NCBI GenBank assembly: GCA_038380435.1 | Contig: JAWZYU010000001.1 | Span: 13,992,001 to 14,056,000 of the forward strand | Source of the DNA: Ryuthela nishihirai | Lineage: Eukaryota > Arthropoda > Arachnida > Araneae > Heptathelidae | Length of the DNA stretch: 64,000 nucleotides | Direction of reading: 5' to 3' | In this document: positions 1-11,178 of the stretch, one piece after another | How positions within the stretch are numbered: the first letter of the stretch is position 1 | Layout of the letters: the number at the start of each line of letters is the position of its first letter | Position numbers and translations under genes: made by a program | Notes under the pieces: model-generated | What the model saw: only the letters and a program-made list of their open reading frames with translations | Told to the model about the DNA's origin: nothing | Database searches by the model: none

Positions 1-680
1 GTGACTTTCGAAGCGAATACAGAGCAAAAAAAAATAATTCACAAATGCTTTCAATATGTGTTTTTAAATCAAAACCTTGCATTGGCTGGCTTTGTGAATT
101 TTCAGAAATTTTCTAGTCTTCGGATGAAAAAACTCTGTGAACAGGGCCAGGTCACGCGAGAGTCACTGCTCCTTTTTTTGAGGATGTTGGTAGGGTAATG
201 GAAGCAAACTTTTGCATACTTCACGCATTTTTAAAGAAATATTTTTCAAAATCATGAACCGGAGGGGAAAACGTTATACTGCTAGAAAATCCAATCTCTT
301 GGCACTGCCTTTTACTCTTTTCCGGTTCGATTGCCTCACTTGCCCCCCATCCTTATTTATTTCTAAATACGGGCCTGTCTGTGGATGATTATGCGGGCCT
401 GTCTCTGTGGAAGAATATTTGAGAGATTAGGGGAAATACTGATGGTTTTATACAAGAATAGTATATTCTATGCAGAAAGAGGCAAATCCAGAAATGGTTG
501 TTTCTGGATTTGATATTCTGCATTCTGTCACCATTTTTATTATCTCATCATGGAAAACGAATTACTATTTTTTACTTTGTCGTCCGCCAGTCCAGCTATA
601 GACATTTACCAGTTTTGTTTTTAGAGATAAATGAAAAATTCTTTTTGTATGTACATTAATATTACTATTTGCAATTTCCT
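1..680. other. AT-rich non-coding DNA, no gene seen
   Basis: The only open frames are short and lack recognisable motifs. Around 600-660 there is a short stretch (tttgtttttagagataaatg and following) resembling the degenerate 250-bp repeat at 28.97-29.60 kb, so at least part is old repeat DNA. Confidence 0.5.
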
Positions 681-895
681 AAGCGAGCTTGACTACTGAT
701 TAAAGGGACCTGGGTTAGGGGCCCCGGGTAAGGCATGGGTATTTGTGTTATCTTTCTGCTGAAGTCTCGACTTTCTCACAGACCTACTAAAATGGTCTGT
801 GAGAAATGTATAGTTATGGCGTATAAACTGATAGACTCCTGTCAGACCTCTGGGACAAGACGCTGCTTGAGGGGGCATTTACTTTTTATCATCCA
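681..895 (+). mobile_element. SINE-B copy 1 (tRNA-headed SINE, diverged)
   Basis: This belongs to a family of about 215 bp seen eight times here. The best copy is at 45.84 kb. The family has a tRNA-Ser-like head (tggccgagtggttagc as A box, gggttcgagcccc as B box). A body follows with tctgctgaggtcctgccatc, then actgacaggctcctgtcag, which is self-complementary, and a 3' end caagcagctgcttgaggggg followed by T-rich DNA. This copy lacks the first 30-40 bp of the head and has a damaged B box, so it is unlikely to be transcribed by RNA polymerase III. Confidence 0.75.
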
Positions 896-1666
896 TTAGT
901 TCCTTCTGTTATACGGGTGCTAAAGACAAAGAAAAGAATAAGATTAATATGATTTATAATAAATGAACGAAAGTAACAACTATACTAAAAATTTATATTA
1001 AATGAACTATTCTGTAAGAAAGATACTAATAACAGGGAACGCGAGATTTTTGATTTCAGATGCTTTCACAGCTCTTTTATATGGTGTGATAAATTTCCCT
1101 CATGCGAAACTATACCTGATTAACGAATAAAGTTATGAGCACCAAACCTCAGGGAAAAGGGGCAAACGTGGAATGACATGGATGGAAAATGACAAACATA
1201 ACATTTGTTAGAATTGGTATTAAATGTTGCTCTGAATAGAAGTATTTCGAGAACTGAACTCTGTTGTTTGGTTTGGTCTCTGTGGTCTATGATTACATGA
1301 GGATTATCATGTATGTGTGACAGGAGCACATACAGTCACATAATCTTCAAGCAGCAATATGCTACAGAGATTTAACCAGACTGTATAATTTAGTTCTTTA
1401 AACAAGCCTCTCCGAAGGAAAATCTTCTGCATTTGGGCGCTGAACCCTGTTTCTAAGTTCTCACTTATGATTTGTCCACCCACTCACTCTAGGTCTGCTG
1501 CTCTTTCCTCAAGCATTTGGGTATATCAGATCATCCGATGTGAATACCACGTGGCTGATTTATCATTCAACAATACGATCTACTGCTGCTGCGAGATCTG
1601 TTGTTTTTGTTCTTCGCATCAAGGCAGTCAGAGGAAAGATTTGGTGCGAGGCAGCTTGATCTAACC
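896..1666. other. Non-coding DNA, no gene seen
   Basis: Short open frames on both strands here show no codon conservation, domain or signal peptide that I can support. I see no repeat structure. Confidence 0.4.
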
Positions 1667-1770
1667 GAGTGGTGAAAGTAGGCCGGTACGAGCCGGTACG
1701 CAGTACCAGCTAGAAATTATTTGCCGGTATGCACGTATGCACTCTGAAAAACGATTTTTTTATGCCTTAA
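1667..1770 (+). mobile_element. Possible hAT-type terminus
   Basis: The sequence gagtggtgaaagtaggccgg followed by a palindromic-looking ccggtacgagccggtac resembles the ends of hAT-class elements, which typically begin CAGNGGTG. Only one end is visible and no transposase is present, so this is a weak call. Confidence 0.25.
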
Positions 1771-2298
1771 TGTTCTTTTAACCGAGAATTTAATTTAAAA
1801 AAAAAGTGGATCGTTCCTTTTAAGAAAAATCCCTCAATTTTTAATTACATTACTACAGTTTAACCCTTTAAATAGAAAGCTTGTTTGAAAACGGCGTACC
1901 TGAGGTTCCATTTCTGCTGACTGGGGAGTGCGATGTGGAAGTCTTTGATCTTTTGAAAGATTAACAAGGATTCTGGGTATAGAAAGAACAAGAGAGACAA
2001 AGGAGACTCCAACCAAAGTCGTCTCTCGGGGAAACGTAAGTGTTCACGGACATTGCACGTTCACATCTCCCGTAGCTGTCTGGGTTCGATCTTAATTAGC
2101 ACCAGAGGCAGAACTGGGAAAACGGGGGAAAAGAAATCGAAGGGAAGATATGAACTGACTTAGACTTTGAGATGTAATACATTACAAGATAATAACAGTG
2201 TTGAATAGTAAAGGATCACAGCATATGTCCTGTTGACATGGAAGTCATGAAATAATAAGATGAAAGAAATTGGTTTTGCCATAAGTGGGATATATATA
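1771..2298. other. Non-coding DNA, no gene seen
   Basis: No convincing coding or repeat structure. A short TA dinucleotide run at 2291-2300 precedes the mariner derivative. Confidence 0.4.
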
Positions 2299-2300
2299 TA

Positions 2301-2887
2301 TACCGGGTGATCCAAAAGAAACAGAAAAAGTAAAAATGCAATAATTCGAAAAGTATAGAGAGGAGCACGATGCGGTTTCCATAGAAATGCACAGAAAGAT
2401 ATGGGATTTTTTTTAAAAACGAAAAATTTTATTGTCAGAATAAATTTCATTTGTCACCGACAGGTGGCGCTGTACAGAGGTCGGCCGACGTCATTGGCCA
2501 TGTTGAAAGAAGCTCTTCGCCATCATGTGACAGGAATTACAACTGAAACCCTCTTCGATGCTGTGCAGTGTCGTGTACGTCTGACAGCCATTCTCATTAA
2601 TGACAGGCATCACATTGAACATTTATAATCCTAGCTACGTTGCCACTGCACGATACAGACACGTTGCCACTGCCAAACGTAGCTTATAATCCTAGCTACG
2701 TTTACTGACACAACTGAAGCGCCACCTGTCGGTGGCAAATGTAACTATTCTGGCAATATAATTTTTAGTTATTAAAAAACATTCCATGTCTTTCTGTACA
2801 TTTCTGTGAAAACCGCATCGTACTACTGTCAATACTTTTCGAATTATTGCATTTTTACTTATTCTGTTACTTTTGGATCACCCGGTA
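2301..2887 (+). mobile_element. Mariner/IS630-type (DUF4817-like) deletion derivative with long TIRs
   Basis: The element is bounded by near-identical terminal inverted repeats of about 170 bp (2301-2472 and 2719-2887) starting TACCGGGTGATCCAAAAG. Flanking TA dinucleotides at 2299-2300 and 2888-2889 fit the Tc1/mariner superfamily. Between the TIRs only about 245 bp remains. It encodes the C-terminal tail of a transposase (2473-2628) ending with an HIEHL-type motif and a stop codon, a tail common in DUF4817-type transposases. The DDE core is missing, so the copy is non-autonomous. A short internal duplication of taatcctagctacgtt lies at about 2625 and 2688. Confidence 0.8.
2473..2628 (+). pseudogene. 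Transposase C-terminal fragment inside the mariner derivative
   Basis: The frame reads into LKEALRHHVTGI and ends in HHIEHL followed by TAA. This matches the usual end of mariner/DUF4817-type transposases, where a conserved H-IEH-L precedes the stop. There is no start codon or catalytic domain, so it is a relic left by internal deletion. The apparent upstream Met lies in the TIR. Confidence 0.6.
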
Positions 2888-3042
2888 TATTAGTGGTTTT
2901 CAAAATTTCGTTTTCTAAATATATTTTTTGTAAATAATTTTCTATTCTGATGAATTGAAAAATTGTAACATTTCTGAGAATAACGGAATGAAATTTAATG
3001 GGGGTGATGGGCACATACTTTCCCAAGTTTAACTTGGATTTT

Positions 3043-3394
3043 ATCTCGGAGGGGTGCTTTTTTGCACACAATGGGCTAAATGGCCAGATCATAAGGAATC
3101 CGAAGGCTAAGAGAAGGTTAGGGGAAGGGACCCACTGGAACAGTTGTTGGGAGACATGGTAGCCTCCCGTCAAGGTCATCCAAGCGGGTTCTTTAACGTG
3201 TACAGAGAATGGCTGTCCAGCACACGGAGCCACGGCTTAACCTCCAATCAGATGGACGGCGCCTTTCCAAGCCCATCGGTGTCTTCTACTGACCGTGGGC
3301 AGGGCGGGTAATTTTGCGGAAGTAAATCTCAACGCTGAACCAGCTGGGACTCAAACCTGGGAAGTGCAGATTACGACTGAGCCACCCCCCGTCC
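3043..3394 (-). mobile_element. SINE-A copy 1 (minus, head-deleted)
   Basis: SINE-A is a family of about 380 bp found nine times here. It has a tRNA-like head (ggctcagtcggtagcgcgcc, B box ggttcgagtcc) and a conserved body that includes ccccgtgtgcgggagagcc, cgttaaagaacacgctggat and ctcccaacagctgttccagt. It ends in ctcagaggtaaaacaaccca. In this copy about 15 bp of the head, covering the A box, is deleted: gattacg runs straight into actgagccac. Flanking caagtttaa/caaatttaa may be a decayed target duplication. Confidence 0.8.
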
Positions 3395-4484
3395 CTCAAA
3401 TTTAAGTATTGAGTTTGAAGGCTGAAGGAGGGTGGGGGTGGCTATATTTGTTGTGGGGGGTTTTTTTTGGTTATGCAAATTCATAGAAAAATAAATTGTT
3501 AAAAATGAATTTTATCAATTAATCACCTTACATTATGCTACTAGAGTAGCATAATGCAAAAACTAATACACGCTCCTTTAATTGCCCCATGAAAGTTGGC
3601 TCATTATTTTTTATAAACATAATTCTCGATTAGCACTATAAATAGGGTTCCCGCCTTCTGAGATTTAAATATCCGGAGATCGTAAAGTTAACGTTAAATA
3701 AATTCCACCCCGCAACCCCCCCCCCCAAATAACAACGATACATTTAATTAAAAATAATCGAATTAATAAATATTTTTGTTTCAAAATTTTATTAATTAAT
3801 AAAATAGGTATATTATATATTACTTTTTAAATTTAGATTCATACTTTTAATTATCTTTACAATTTTTGAAGAAACCTTTTTGTTACGGCTTCTGAATATA
3901 TTCTAAAAATTTTGCACAATTCACGTTATAATCAATTTTTTTGCATGATTCTGCCTTCACTCGAATCCTGCTCATTTTAAAAAATTTAATGTTTTTTTCG
4001 TTTTAGTTTTAGCTTTCGTAACAGATTTTTTTAAATGTGTTTAGCATTGATTTCTAAGGGAAGTGCTAACTTCTGGGGCTGGTTTTTCTAGCCATTTTAG
4101 TGGGTTGAGTTTGGTTAAACCTGTTAACCGTGCAAATAATCTACGGTTCTACCCATTTCATAACCTGCGTAGCCCGTGATAGTACAAATGGCGGCATCAG
4201 TTTGATCATTTCAAAACCACAATTGCAGTTAAAGACACCAGAGTCTTGAGCGAAATTTTAAAATTTGATGTCTCTGGATGAGAACAGGAGAGGTGGCAGC
4301 CGTAACTGCAAGCGAAGTATTTATAGCTTTCTTTTTTCTGGATAAGCTACATAGAGAACAGCGAAGGGCAGTTGAAGCTACTCCTAGATTACACAGGACT
4401 TCCCCTACATGAACAGCACGAAACAAACAAAAAATGCCACTTTTACGATTCGAACCCGGATCCCAGCTGCTGCGGTGTCAACGC
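3395..4484. other. AT-rich non-coding DNA with homopolymer runs
   Basis: No gene seen. The stretch contains a poly-C run near 3717-3726, G runs near 3430-3463, and long A/T-rich segments. Around 4440-4500 a sequence with ttcgaacccggatcc on the reverse strand looks like a tRNA B box, a possible remnant of another tRNA-derived repeat. Confidence 0.4.
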
Positions 4485-5188
4485 TAGGAAGACGTGACAG
4501 CATAAAGCAACGCAACTGGTTGCAAGATGTCAACATAACGCTGGGCTCTTAAGGTACCATGTAGCACTAGTGGAACGGCTGCCATAGGAGATGGCTTCCC
4601 AGCTTCTAACACCAGATGTGATGGCCGTGTCTGGTGTATCTGTGTAGGTCGGATTCAGTGTAGGTCGGATCAGGGCACTGGCTCGATCTCCTCCACACAC
4701 GTATGCATTGGTCATCCACTCCCAGTTAAAAGTCGGATTCATCACTGAACATTCTATGCCACCAGTCGGATTCATCACTGAACATTCTATGCCACCAGTC
4801 GGATGCACTCCACGCATCCCAGGCACGACACCATTTCAGAAGGCGCTGCTGATGTTCGGTGGTTAGTTGTAGCCATCGTAAAGGGTGGCGAGAATGTGTT
4901 TCTGTTACTGCCAGTCATCTTCCAATGGACGTCTTGGTACAGCATTCTCTGTGGAGGACGCTAAATGTCTTCAGATGATAGACAACGGTGCCATCTGTGT
5001 CGTTCTGGCTGCTGTCACTATCGTACAATCCTCCCACCCAGTTGTTTGACTGGGTTGGCTGGCGCCTTCATGTTGGTAGGTGTATCTTCCTGTACTCACT
5101 GCAGCCAACATGGTCCAACTGCGGCATCGCTCCGACCCAGATGCCGGCCAATATGTCGACATGACCAACTGGCTTATTTGAGGTCCAT
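4485..5188 (-). pseudogene. Tc1-like transposase, decayed
   Basis: Reading the minus strand from an ATG at 5188, successive frames give a Tc1-type N-terminal helix-turn-helix region. Next comes the segment carrying the first catalytic Asp (W-FSDES, then DDQC-RVWRR), then the region around GHHIW and the equivalent of TPLVVI-GTL. The pieces lie in several frames with stops, so the gene is dead. The part beyond the second Asp is missing, and the reading stops near 4485 next to an unrelated tRNA-like sequence. A perfect 33-bp tandem duplication (4731-4763 and 4764-4796) repeats the segment around the first catalytic Asp. TIRs were not identified. Confidence 0.65.
4731..4796 (-). repeat. 33-bp perfect direct duplication within the Tc1-like pseudogene
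   Basis: Two adjacent identical copies begin agtcggattcatcactgaac. The third occurrence diverges after agtcggat. The length is a multiple of three, so the duplication added 11 residues covering the SDES-type catalytic motif without itself shifting the frame. Confidence 0.9.
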
Positions 5189-5770
5189 GATCCCTATCAA
5201 GGTTCAAGATGTAAGTTTATGTTGAAATTAGCCTCCAATGAGGAGCTATATGATAAAGTATGAGGGGCTATAATTATGAGGACATGATAAAATTATTAAT
5301 GATAAAATTATTAGCAACTTTTTAATTACACCAAAAAATAATATTGATATTAAAATAATGCTAAAGCGTGATTTGGATTCTACCTTGAAGAACAATGGCT
5401 GTAGAATTTAACGAAAAAGCCCAGCTGTTTTGCATTATATGCAAGCGAAGTTACTTTAAATTGATGCTTCCTTTATTTGGAGGTTTTCATTTGTCAGAGA
5501 GGATTAAGACCAGAGGAAAACAGAAAGAATTCTCCCAGGTCCATTAGAGACTGGCGTTGTGGCTGATAAATTAGAGCTTCCTCTTAAGGGGGGAAATGAA
5601 GCAAGCATGAGAGATGATAAAACTTTGGGATGCAATGATCTTTTGCATATCGAGCTGGAATGGTATCCAAAGTGTAAAAGCATGCATGCACGGCAAACCT
5701 AGGCCAACGTAATAAATGCTATTTTAATTATGTAGTTTTAGTGTTGATAAATCGCGAAACTTTTTTTATT
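5189..5770. other. Non-coding DNA, one weak exon-like segment
   Basis: Nothing firm is seen. A T-rich tract ending ttcatttgtcag at about 5490-5501 precedes a short open stretch (about 42 nt), but the following gtccat is a poor splice donor. I do not call it an exon. Confidence 0.3.
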
Positions 5771-5783
5771 AAAGTGAAGACAA

Positions 5784-6173
5784 TTTGGGTTGGGTTGTTT
5801 TACCTCTGAGCGGCACTTTTTTGCACACCATGGGCTAAATGGCCAGGTCACATGGACCCCGAAGGCTCAGAGAAGGTTGGGGGAGGGGACCCACTGGAAC
5901 AGCTGTTGGGAGACAGATGGTAGCCTCCCGTCAAGGCCATCCAGCGTGTTCTTTAACGTGCACAGGGTATGGCTCTCCCACACACGGAGCCACGGCTTAA
6001 CGTCCCATCCGACGGACGGCGGCCTTTCCAAGCCCAGCGGTGTCCCCTACTGACCGTGGGCAGGGCGGGGAAATTTTGCGGAGATAAATCTCAACGCTGA
6101 CCCAGCTGGGACTCGAACCTGGGAACTACAGATTACGAGCCTGGCGCGCTACCGACTGAGCCACCCCCGCCCC
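5784..6173 (-). mobile_element. SINE-A copy 2 (minus, full length, perfect 13-bp TSD)
   Basis: This is a full-length copy in minus orientation with intact A-box-like and B-box-like segments near its right end. It is flanked by the perfect direct repeat aaagtgaagacaa at 5771-5783 and 6174-6186, the expected footprint of LINE-assisted retroposition. Good preservation and an exact TSD suggest a comparatively recent insertion. Confidence 0.9.
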
Positions 6174-6239
6174 AAAGTGAAGACAAAGCGTATGGTAAAG
6201 TTAAACATGCCAACAAATATGTCTATCATATGCAAAAGT

Positions 6240-6500
6240 AAAATGAATAATTTTTCTACTACAGGTATGGCCAGCCTATGGTACTCGTGAAAAGAGTGGA
6301 GCGCTAGATGATTTTGCTGAGCTATTTGTCTCGCATCTTTTTTTTCCCCGCAAAAGTCACTCTTTTCCTACCGTATTTTGGATGCCCGAAAGCTGCATTT
6401 TGCATCAATTGTTGGGATATCGCTGAGGCGAAATTTCCGTACTTCATGTAACCATTGATTAAACTTTATGAATTTTAAAACTTACTCTGAATCTCCGATA
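6240..6500 (+). repeat. Diverged relative of the DNA upstream of the 24.8-kb exon cassette
   Basis: Runs such as tcactcttttcctaccgtattttg here align by eye with tcactcttttcttactgcat at about 24.65 kb, followed by similar spacing and a comparable gaattttaaaacttact block. Related phrases occur at 36.83 and 40.39 kb. No exon survives downstream here. I infer an old segmental duplication, but alignment statistics are not available to me. Confidence 0.35.
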
Positions 6501-6870
6501 AATGCTATATTTGGCATCTGGGTGTAGAACATGAATGTTTGGTGATGAAAATTACAATGAGGTCAAAAGTTTATTTTTCTCTCTAGAAAAATAACTTATT
6601 AAATTTAAATTATTTTTTAAAAAGGTCTACAGCTTATTAATATTATTTTTTCATTAAGGCTGAAATCCAAGTATACAACGGAAACATCAAGTATTTAGCT
6701 ATTTTAGTAATTTAGTTATATATTTTAGTCCTGGGTGAAAGTTAAGATTTCATTATTTAAAGTTATTGTTTTTTTTAATGCTATTAATATATTTTTTACT
6801 TTAATTAAATTCCTGAGTAATTACAGTATGGTTCTTTTAATTGTTCTTGATGTATATACTGTAATATAAT
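6501..6870. other. AT-rich non-coding DNA
   Basis: No gene or repeat recognised. Confidence 0.4.
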
Positions 6871-7022
6871 AAATATCCCTTCAAGCAGCTGCTTGTCACA
6901 GAGGTCTGACAGGAACCTGTTAGTTTATATGCCATAGTAGAAAGTCTGTGAGGATGGCAGGACCTCAGCAGAAAAACGCAGATCAGTTATCAAGCACCCT
7001 AACCACTCGGCCACCGGACGGC
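6871..7022 (-). mobile_element. SINE-B copy 2 (minus, internally deleted)
   Basis: The reverse-strand 3' end (tcaagcagctgcttg) is at the left and the tRNA-like head (taaccactcggccac) at the right. The section between head and body that normally carries the B box (ggttcgagcccc) is missing, so this copy is shorter than the family length. Confidence 0.75.
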
Positions 7023-7222
7023 TAATATATATATAGCGAAATAAAAAAAAAAAGAAGTGGAATCCCTCCCGCCCAGCGTCCTGGTTTAGGTCCAGAGAAT
7101 TATGACAAGCCTAGTCTAACGTGACTAAGAGGAACTCCGGGCCTGTCTGCAATCAGCTACTTTAGTAGCCTTGAGATAAACAATTTTGAAGATTAATATA
7201 TTATGCATTCTTGTTCCCTATT

Positions 7223-7401
7223 GCCATCCCGTGGTCGAGTGGTTAGCGCATTTGGCTACTGATCCTCGAGCCCCGGGTAAGGCATGGATGCTTGCGTTTT
7301 CTTTCTGCTGATATCCCACAGACCTTCTACAGTGGCGTATTAAACTAACAGGCTCCTGTTAGAACTTTGTGGCAAGCAGCTGCTTGAGGGGATTTTTTTT
7401 T
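7223..7401 (+). mobile_element. SINE-B copy 3 (plus)
   Basis: The head gtggtcgagtggttagcg is present and the body ends in caagcagctgcttgagggg plus a T run. About 20 bp around the B box has been lost, giving gatcctcgagccccggg. Flanks ttgttccctа-like at about 7211 and ttgttctcta at about 7400 look like an imperfect 10-bp target duplication. Confidence 0.75.
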
Positions 7402-8213
7402 GTTCTCTAAGTTCACGAGATGAGAGTGCACAATACTTTATTTATCATTGCAATGGACAATGAGAGCCTGTATCCTGACTAAGCTTTTTTCTTTTTTCTT
7501 TTTTTCAAATTTTAATCAGGTTAGTGGAATGGCTGTTGAGCATAATTTTAAAACAATCATTTCGGAATTCGCCAGAATTTTTCATAAAAACTTTTTTAAA
7601 TTCTTCTTTATTTCAGTATTTCCATTCTTTACTTCTCAGTCTGTATTTAGAATTTGCATCATAGTTTAAATTAATTGCGAGTTCGAACTGATATTCTGTA
7701 TTACAGGTAAAGAGTTGAATTCATAAGACAATACGATGTGGCTTATTTTGAGGGATGCGTTACTGGAAAACATCGGTAAAAATAAACCCTGTTTTAATAG
7801 GAAATGTGGGATAAACCAGACTCTCCCCCATTTCATATATACGTTTCAAAAAATTGTTAATTAAATTCCTATCGCAACCTGCAATAAGTTTACTCAACAT
7901 ATAAATTCACGAATACCGAAGAAAGCGAAACGACACACAATTCTGCTTTACAGATTTGTGAAGAGCCCTCAAAACATCAGTTTTGCCTCCAGGTCTGACG
8001 GAAAGTTTCAGGACTGAACAGTTCGGCATGCAAGTGAGCTTGTGTCTTCTATGTGAACGGTTCTAGATGTGGCGAGCCTTGATGAATTCTTGCGATTCAC
8101 TGCTAATTAGGGAGAGTAAAATTATATAGTTTGCTAATGATTTGCGTTATAATTAATAATATTATGTGTGCCAGCATGAGATGTAAATTTGGCCTTTTCT
8201 AAAAAATAAAAAT
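7402..8213. other. Non-coding DNA, no gene seen
   Basis: Open frames here are T-rich and unconvincing. No repeat family was recognised. Confidence 0.4.
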
Positions 8214-8373
8214 AAATATTCCCCCCCCCCCTCTCAAGCAGCTACTTTCCACAGATAAGACAGGTGGATGGCGGGACCTCAGCAGAAAAATAACACAAAC
8301 ATCCATGCCTTACCTGGGGCTCGAACCCAGGTCGCTTTGATCAATAGCCAAGCATGCTAACCACTCGCTACGG
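8214..8373 (-). mobile_element. SINE-B copy 4 (minus, body-deleted)
   Basis: The element begins at a poly-C run, shows tcaagcagct, then jumps to cggacctcagcagaaaaa-like sequence. It ends with a good reverse-strand head: ggctcgaacccaggtc (B box) and gctaaccactcg (A box). The central segment containing the self-complementary actgacaggctcctgtcag block is deleted. Confidence 0.75.
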
Positions 8374-9196
8374 GATTAGAAATATATTCTGCGACTCTTG
8401 AAAAATTCCGAAATTTAAAAAGAAAACAGCACTATATTTTCGAAAACGAACTATGAAAAGCAAATGAGTGAAAATTGTAAAACTTTAAATGCATATAATT
8501 TTAGGAATATTGCTGTCTTCTTCATTCATACAAAAAAATTCGTTTGGCTTTTTTGCTATTGCCATAATTTGTGCTATCGATGAACATAAGAAATCAAAAA
8601 ATTAAAATTACGGCAAGCCTAGTTATACGTTACGTATCAAACACCAAATATACCTTATAAATTAATATGTAATTCTTAACTTATGATAAAGTTTTATACA
8701 TTGAAATCACTCGGATATTTCCAGCGCGCAGGTAAACAGTTAATCAATGAATGTTTATTACGACACAAGATAATAAACTTCATACTAAAATAACTTCCTG
8801 TAAAACTTACAAATGGCAGATTACATTCTCAACTTCACCCTAAACTGCATTACTTGTAATCTTATTCCCTGAATATATGGATTCTACTCCATTTGTTACT
8901 TTGTAATTGCATCCACATAAATGTTAAGGACACAAAATACTTCAGCGATATCGAATGCTTTCAAAGAGAATGAAGTTTAAAGTTTTACGACTTGCATATC
9001 CACTAATAACAGTACATAATTTCAATTAATGGATGAATCGGATAATGGAATCATAATATATTATTTTTATCTGTAAACCATAAAAAATTTTATTTCTTGA
9101 AACAAAATGAAGCTAAGTGCCTGGATAAAAACAGACGAAAAAGGGGGAAAAATAACTTTTTTGTAAAACTAGCTATAGCAAATAGACTTTGATTAT
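8374..9196. other. AT-rich non-coding DNA, no gene seen
   Basis: Strongly AT-rich with no supported ORF, RNA gene or repeat. Confidence 0.4.
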
Positions 9197-9362
9197 GTCC
9201 CAGGTTGATCTAAGGGACCTGGGTTCGAGCCCCAGATAAGGCATGGATTTTTGTGTTGTTTTTCTGCTGAGGTCTTGCCATCCTCACAGACCTACTCTGG
9301 CATATAAACTGACAGGCTCCTGTCAGACCTCTGTGGCAAGCAGCTGCTTGAGGGGTATTTTG
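9197..9362 (+). mobile_element. SINE-B copy 5 (plus, 5'-truncated)
   Basis: It starts within the head at ttgatctaagggacctgg and keeps a perfect B box (gggttcgagcccc) and a full body to cagctgcttgaggggtattt. The A-box half of the tRNA-like head is missing. Confidence 0.8.
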
Positions 9363-9985
9363 ATAGCATTCGTCAGCGTCAAACAGGAACGCTGTCGTTT
9401 GCCATCAGCGCCACTAATGCACCGAATTAACGAAATTAAGGAAATTTTAGCAAATTTTGGGAGTCCCAGAACTTTGCAGAAAATTCTCTGACCGGTCGCA
9501 AATTTTCCGTACGGGGTTTCCATGGGCAATACTGTATTGCGTTCGAAAATCAAGTTTCAATCTTTAATGAAACCGAAGATAGAGTTTTAGAGCCCATTAT
9601 TTTTACCATTCTGCTGTCTAAACTGTAATAGAAACCCGAGTTGGATTTTGAGACTGCCGAATGACATATTCATTTCCATCCCCTCTAAACGATGGCGGGC
9701 AATTTGCTAATTAGATGCCTGAATTAAAACGTCCTAAATGAATAAATAACCATTAACTTATTAGTTTCTGTTTTCATTTCGATTTCACTGTCATGTGTAT
9801 TAGAGGACGAACTCATAGGAACATTCTGATCGACGAGAAACATTAAAATATCGTATCACTATAATTTACGTATGTAAACGTCGTCAGTGCCAGTATCAGA
9901 CACCCTAGATTTAACAACACTCTTCAGCTCTTTTCGGAAAGAGCCACGCAGAGAGGGGCGTAGCGAAGGGCTATGGGGGGGGGGG
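9363..9985. other. Non-coding DNA, no gene seen
   Basis: No supported feature. A G-run (about 9977-9987) marks the start of the following array. Confidence 0.4.
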
Positions 9986-9989
9986 GGGA

Positions 9990-11178
9990 GAATACCAAAA
10001 TTTGCCAACTCGAAAGTCAAATTTTGCCAACTGAGCAAATAATGTCTTGATTTTCGCAAGGGGGGGGGGGGGCTGAGGCAATATTTCACAATGCTCCTGC
10101 ATTTTTTGGCCATTTCACTTCTTAATTTTGAAAACTGCAAACTAACCATAATTTCACAGAAATTATCCCAATATTTACATCTCGTCTGAATTGTAGCAAG
10201 TCCGTGTGAATGTTTCCTTGATTTCGCCAACTCTCCTTAATTTTACGAAACCAATCCCAATCAAATCTCCTTTACATCTGTCCTTATTGGTCAAGTCACT
10301 TCAAAATTTTAAAACTCCCCGATATTTTGCCACGTTTTCTCTATTTTTGTCAACTATTCTTAAACTCTCCTTAATTTCACAAACCCAATCCCAATTATCA
10401 CAACTCCCCCATATTTTGCAAGTGGATTCGAATTTTGTCAACTGCCATACATTTTGTTAAGTTTCTCCAATTTGTCCAACACTCCTTAATTTTACAAAAC
10501 AAATCTCACGTGATTTTTGCAAAGTCACTCTGAATTTTGCCAACTCCCCCAAGATTTTCCAACTCTCCTAAATATTGCGAAGTTGCGTCGATTTTGCCAA
10601 CACGCCATAATTTTACAGAAAGAAGATTGCAATTTTTACATCTCACCTGAATTTTGCCAACTCCCCACGATTTTGCCAAGTCACTCCTAATTTTGCCAAC
10701 TGCCCCTAGATTTTGCCAACTCGCCAAATTTTACAGAAAAAAATCCAGATCTGTACATTTCACCTGAATTTTGCCAACTCCCCACGATTTTGCCAACTGC
10801 CCCTAGATTTTGCCAACTCCCTAAGTTTTGCCAACTCGCCATAATTTCAGAGAAAAAAATTCAAATCTCTACATCTCACCTGAATTTTGCCAACTCCCCA
10901 AGATTTTACCAAGTCACTCCGAATATCGCCAACTCTCCAAGATTTTGCCAAGTTGTCCCAATTTTGCCAATTCACCTGTATTTTACTAAGTGGTTTCGAA
11001 TTTTGCCAACTGCTCTAAATTTTGCCGTCTCTCCATTTTCCAAACTGGCTTAGATTCGCCAAGTTGCCTCGATTTTTGACAACTCCCCTTATATTTCCTA
11101 AAAAAAAGAAAGATTACAAATTTTCACAACTCACCAAGATTTTACGAAGTCGTTTCGAATTTTGCCAACTCCGAGTTA
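9990..11178 (+). repeat. Degenerate ttgccaac tandem array (~1.2 kb)
   Basis: Dozens of diverged units of roughly 18-22 bp built on attttgccaactcccc fill the interval. Superimposed is a longer period of roughly 110-120 bp marked by blocks such as ttttacagaaaaaaatc followed by tacatctcacctg, best seen at 10.60-10.90 kb. The reverse complement gives spurious GKI-type repeated ORFs, which I do not regard as genes. Poly-G/poly-C runs sit at both edges. Divergence between units points to an old array. Confidence 0.85.

Noticed and set aside
4061..4440. Possible gene upstream of the Tc1 remnant
   Set aside because: Only a short minus-strand frame without motif; composition and context do not support it.
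5800..6053. 87-aa ORF on the plus strand (MGCFTSERHFFAHHG)
   Set aside because: It lies entirely within SINE-A copy 2, and the same peptide recurs in other copies because of the SINE sequence.
10206..11053. ORFs rich in LPKFCQL or VGKI repeats
   Set aside because: They arise from the ttgccaac array on both strands, with no conserved frame.
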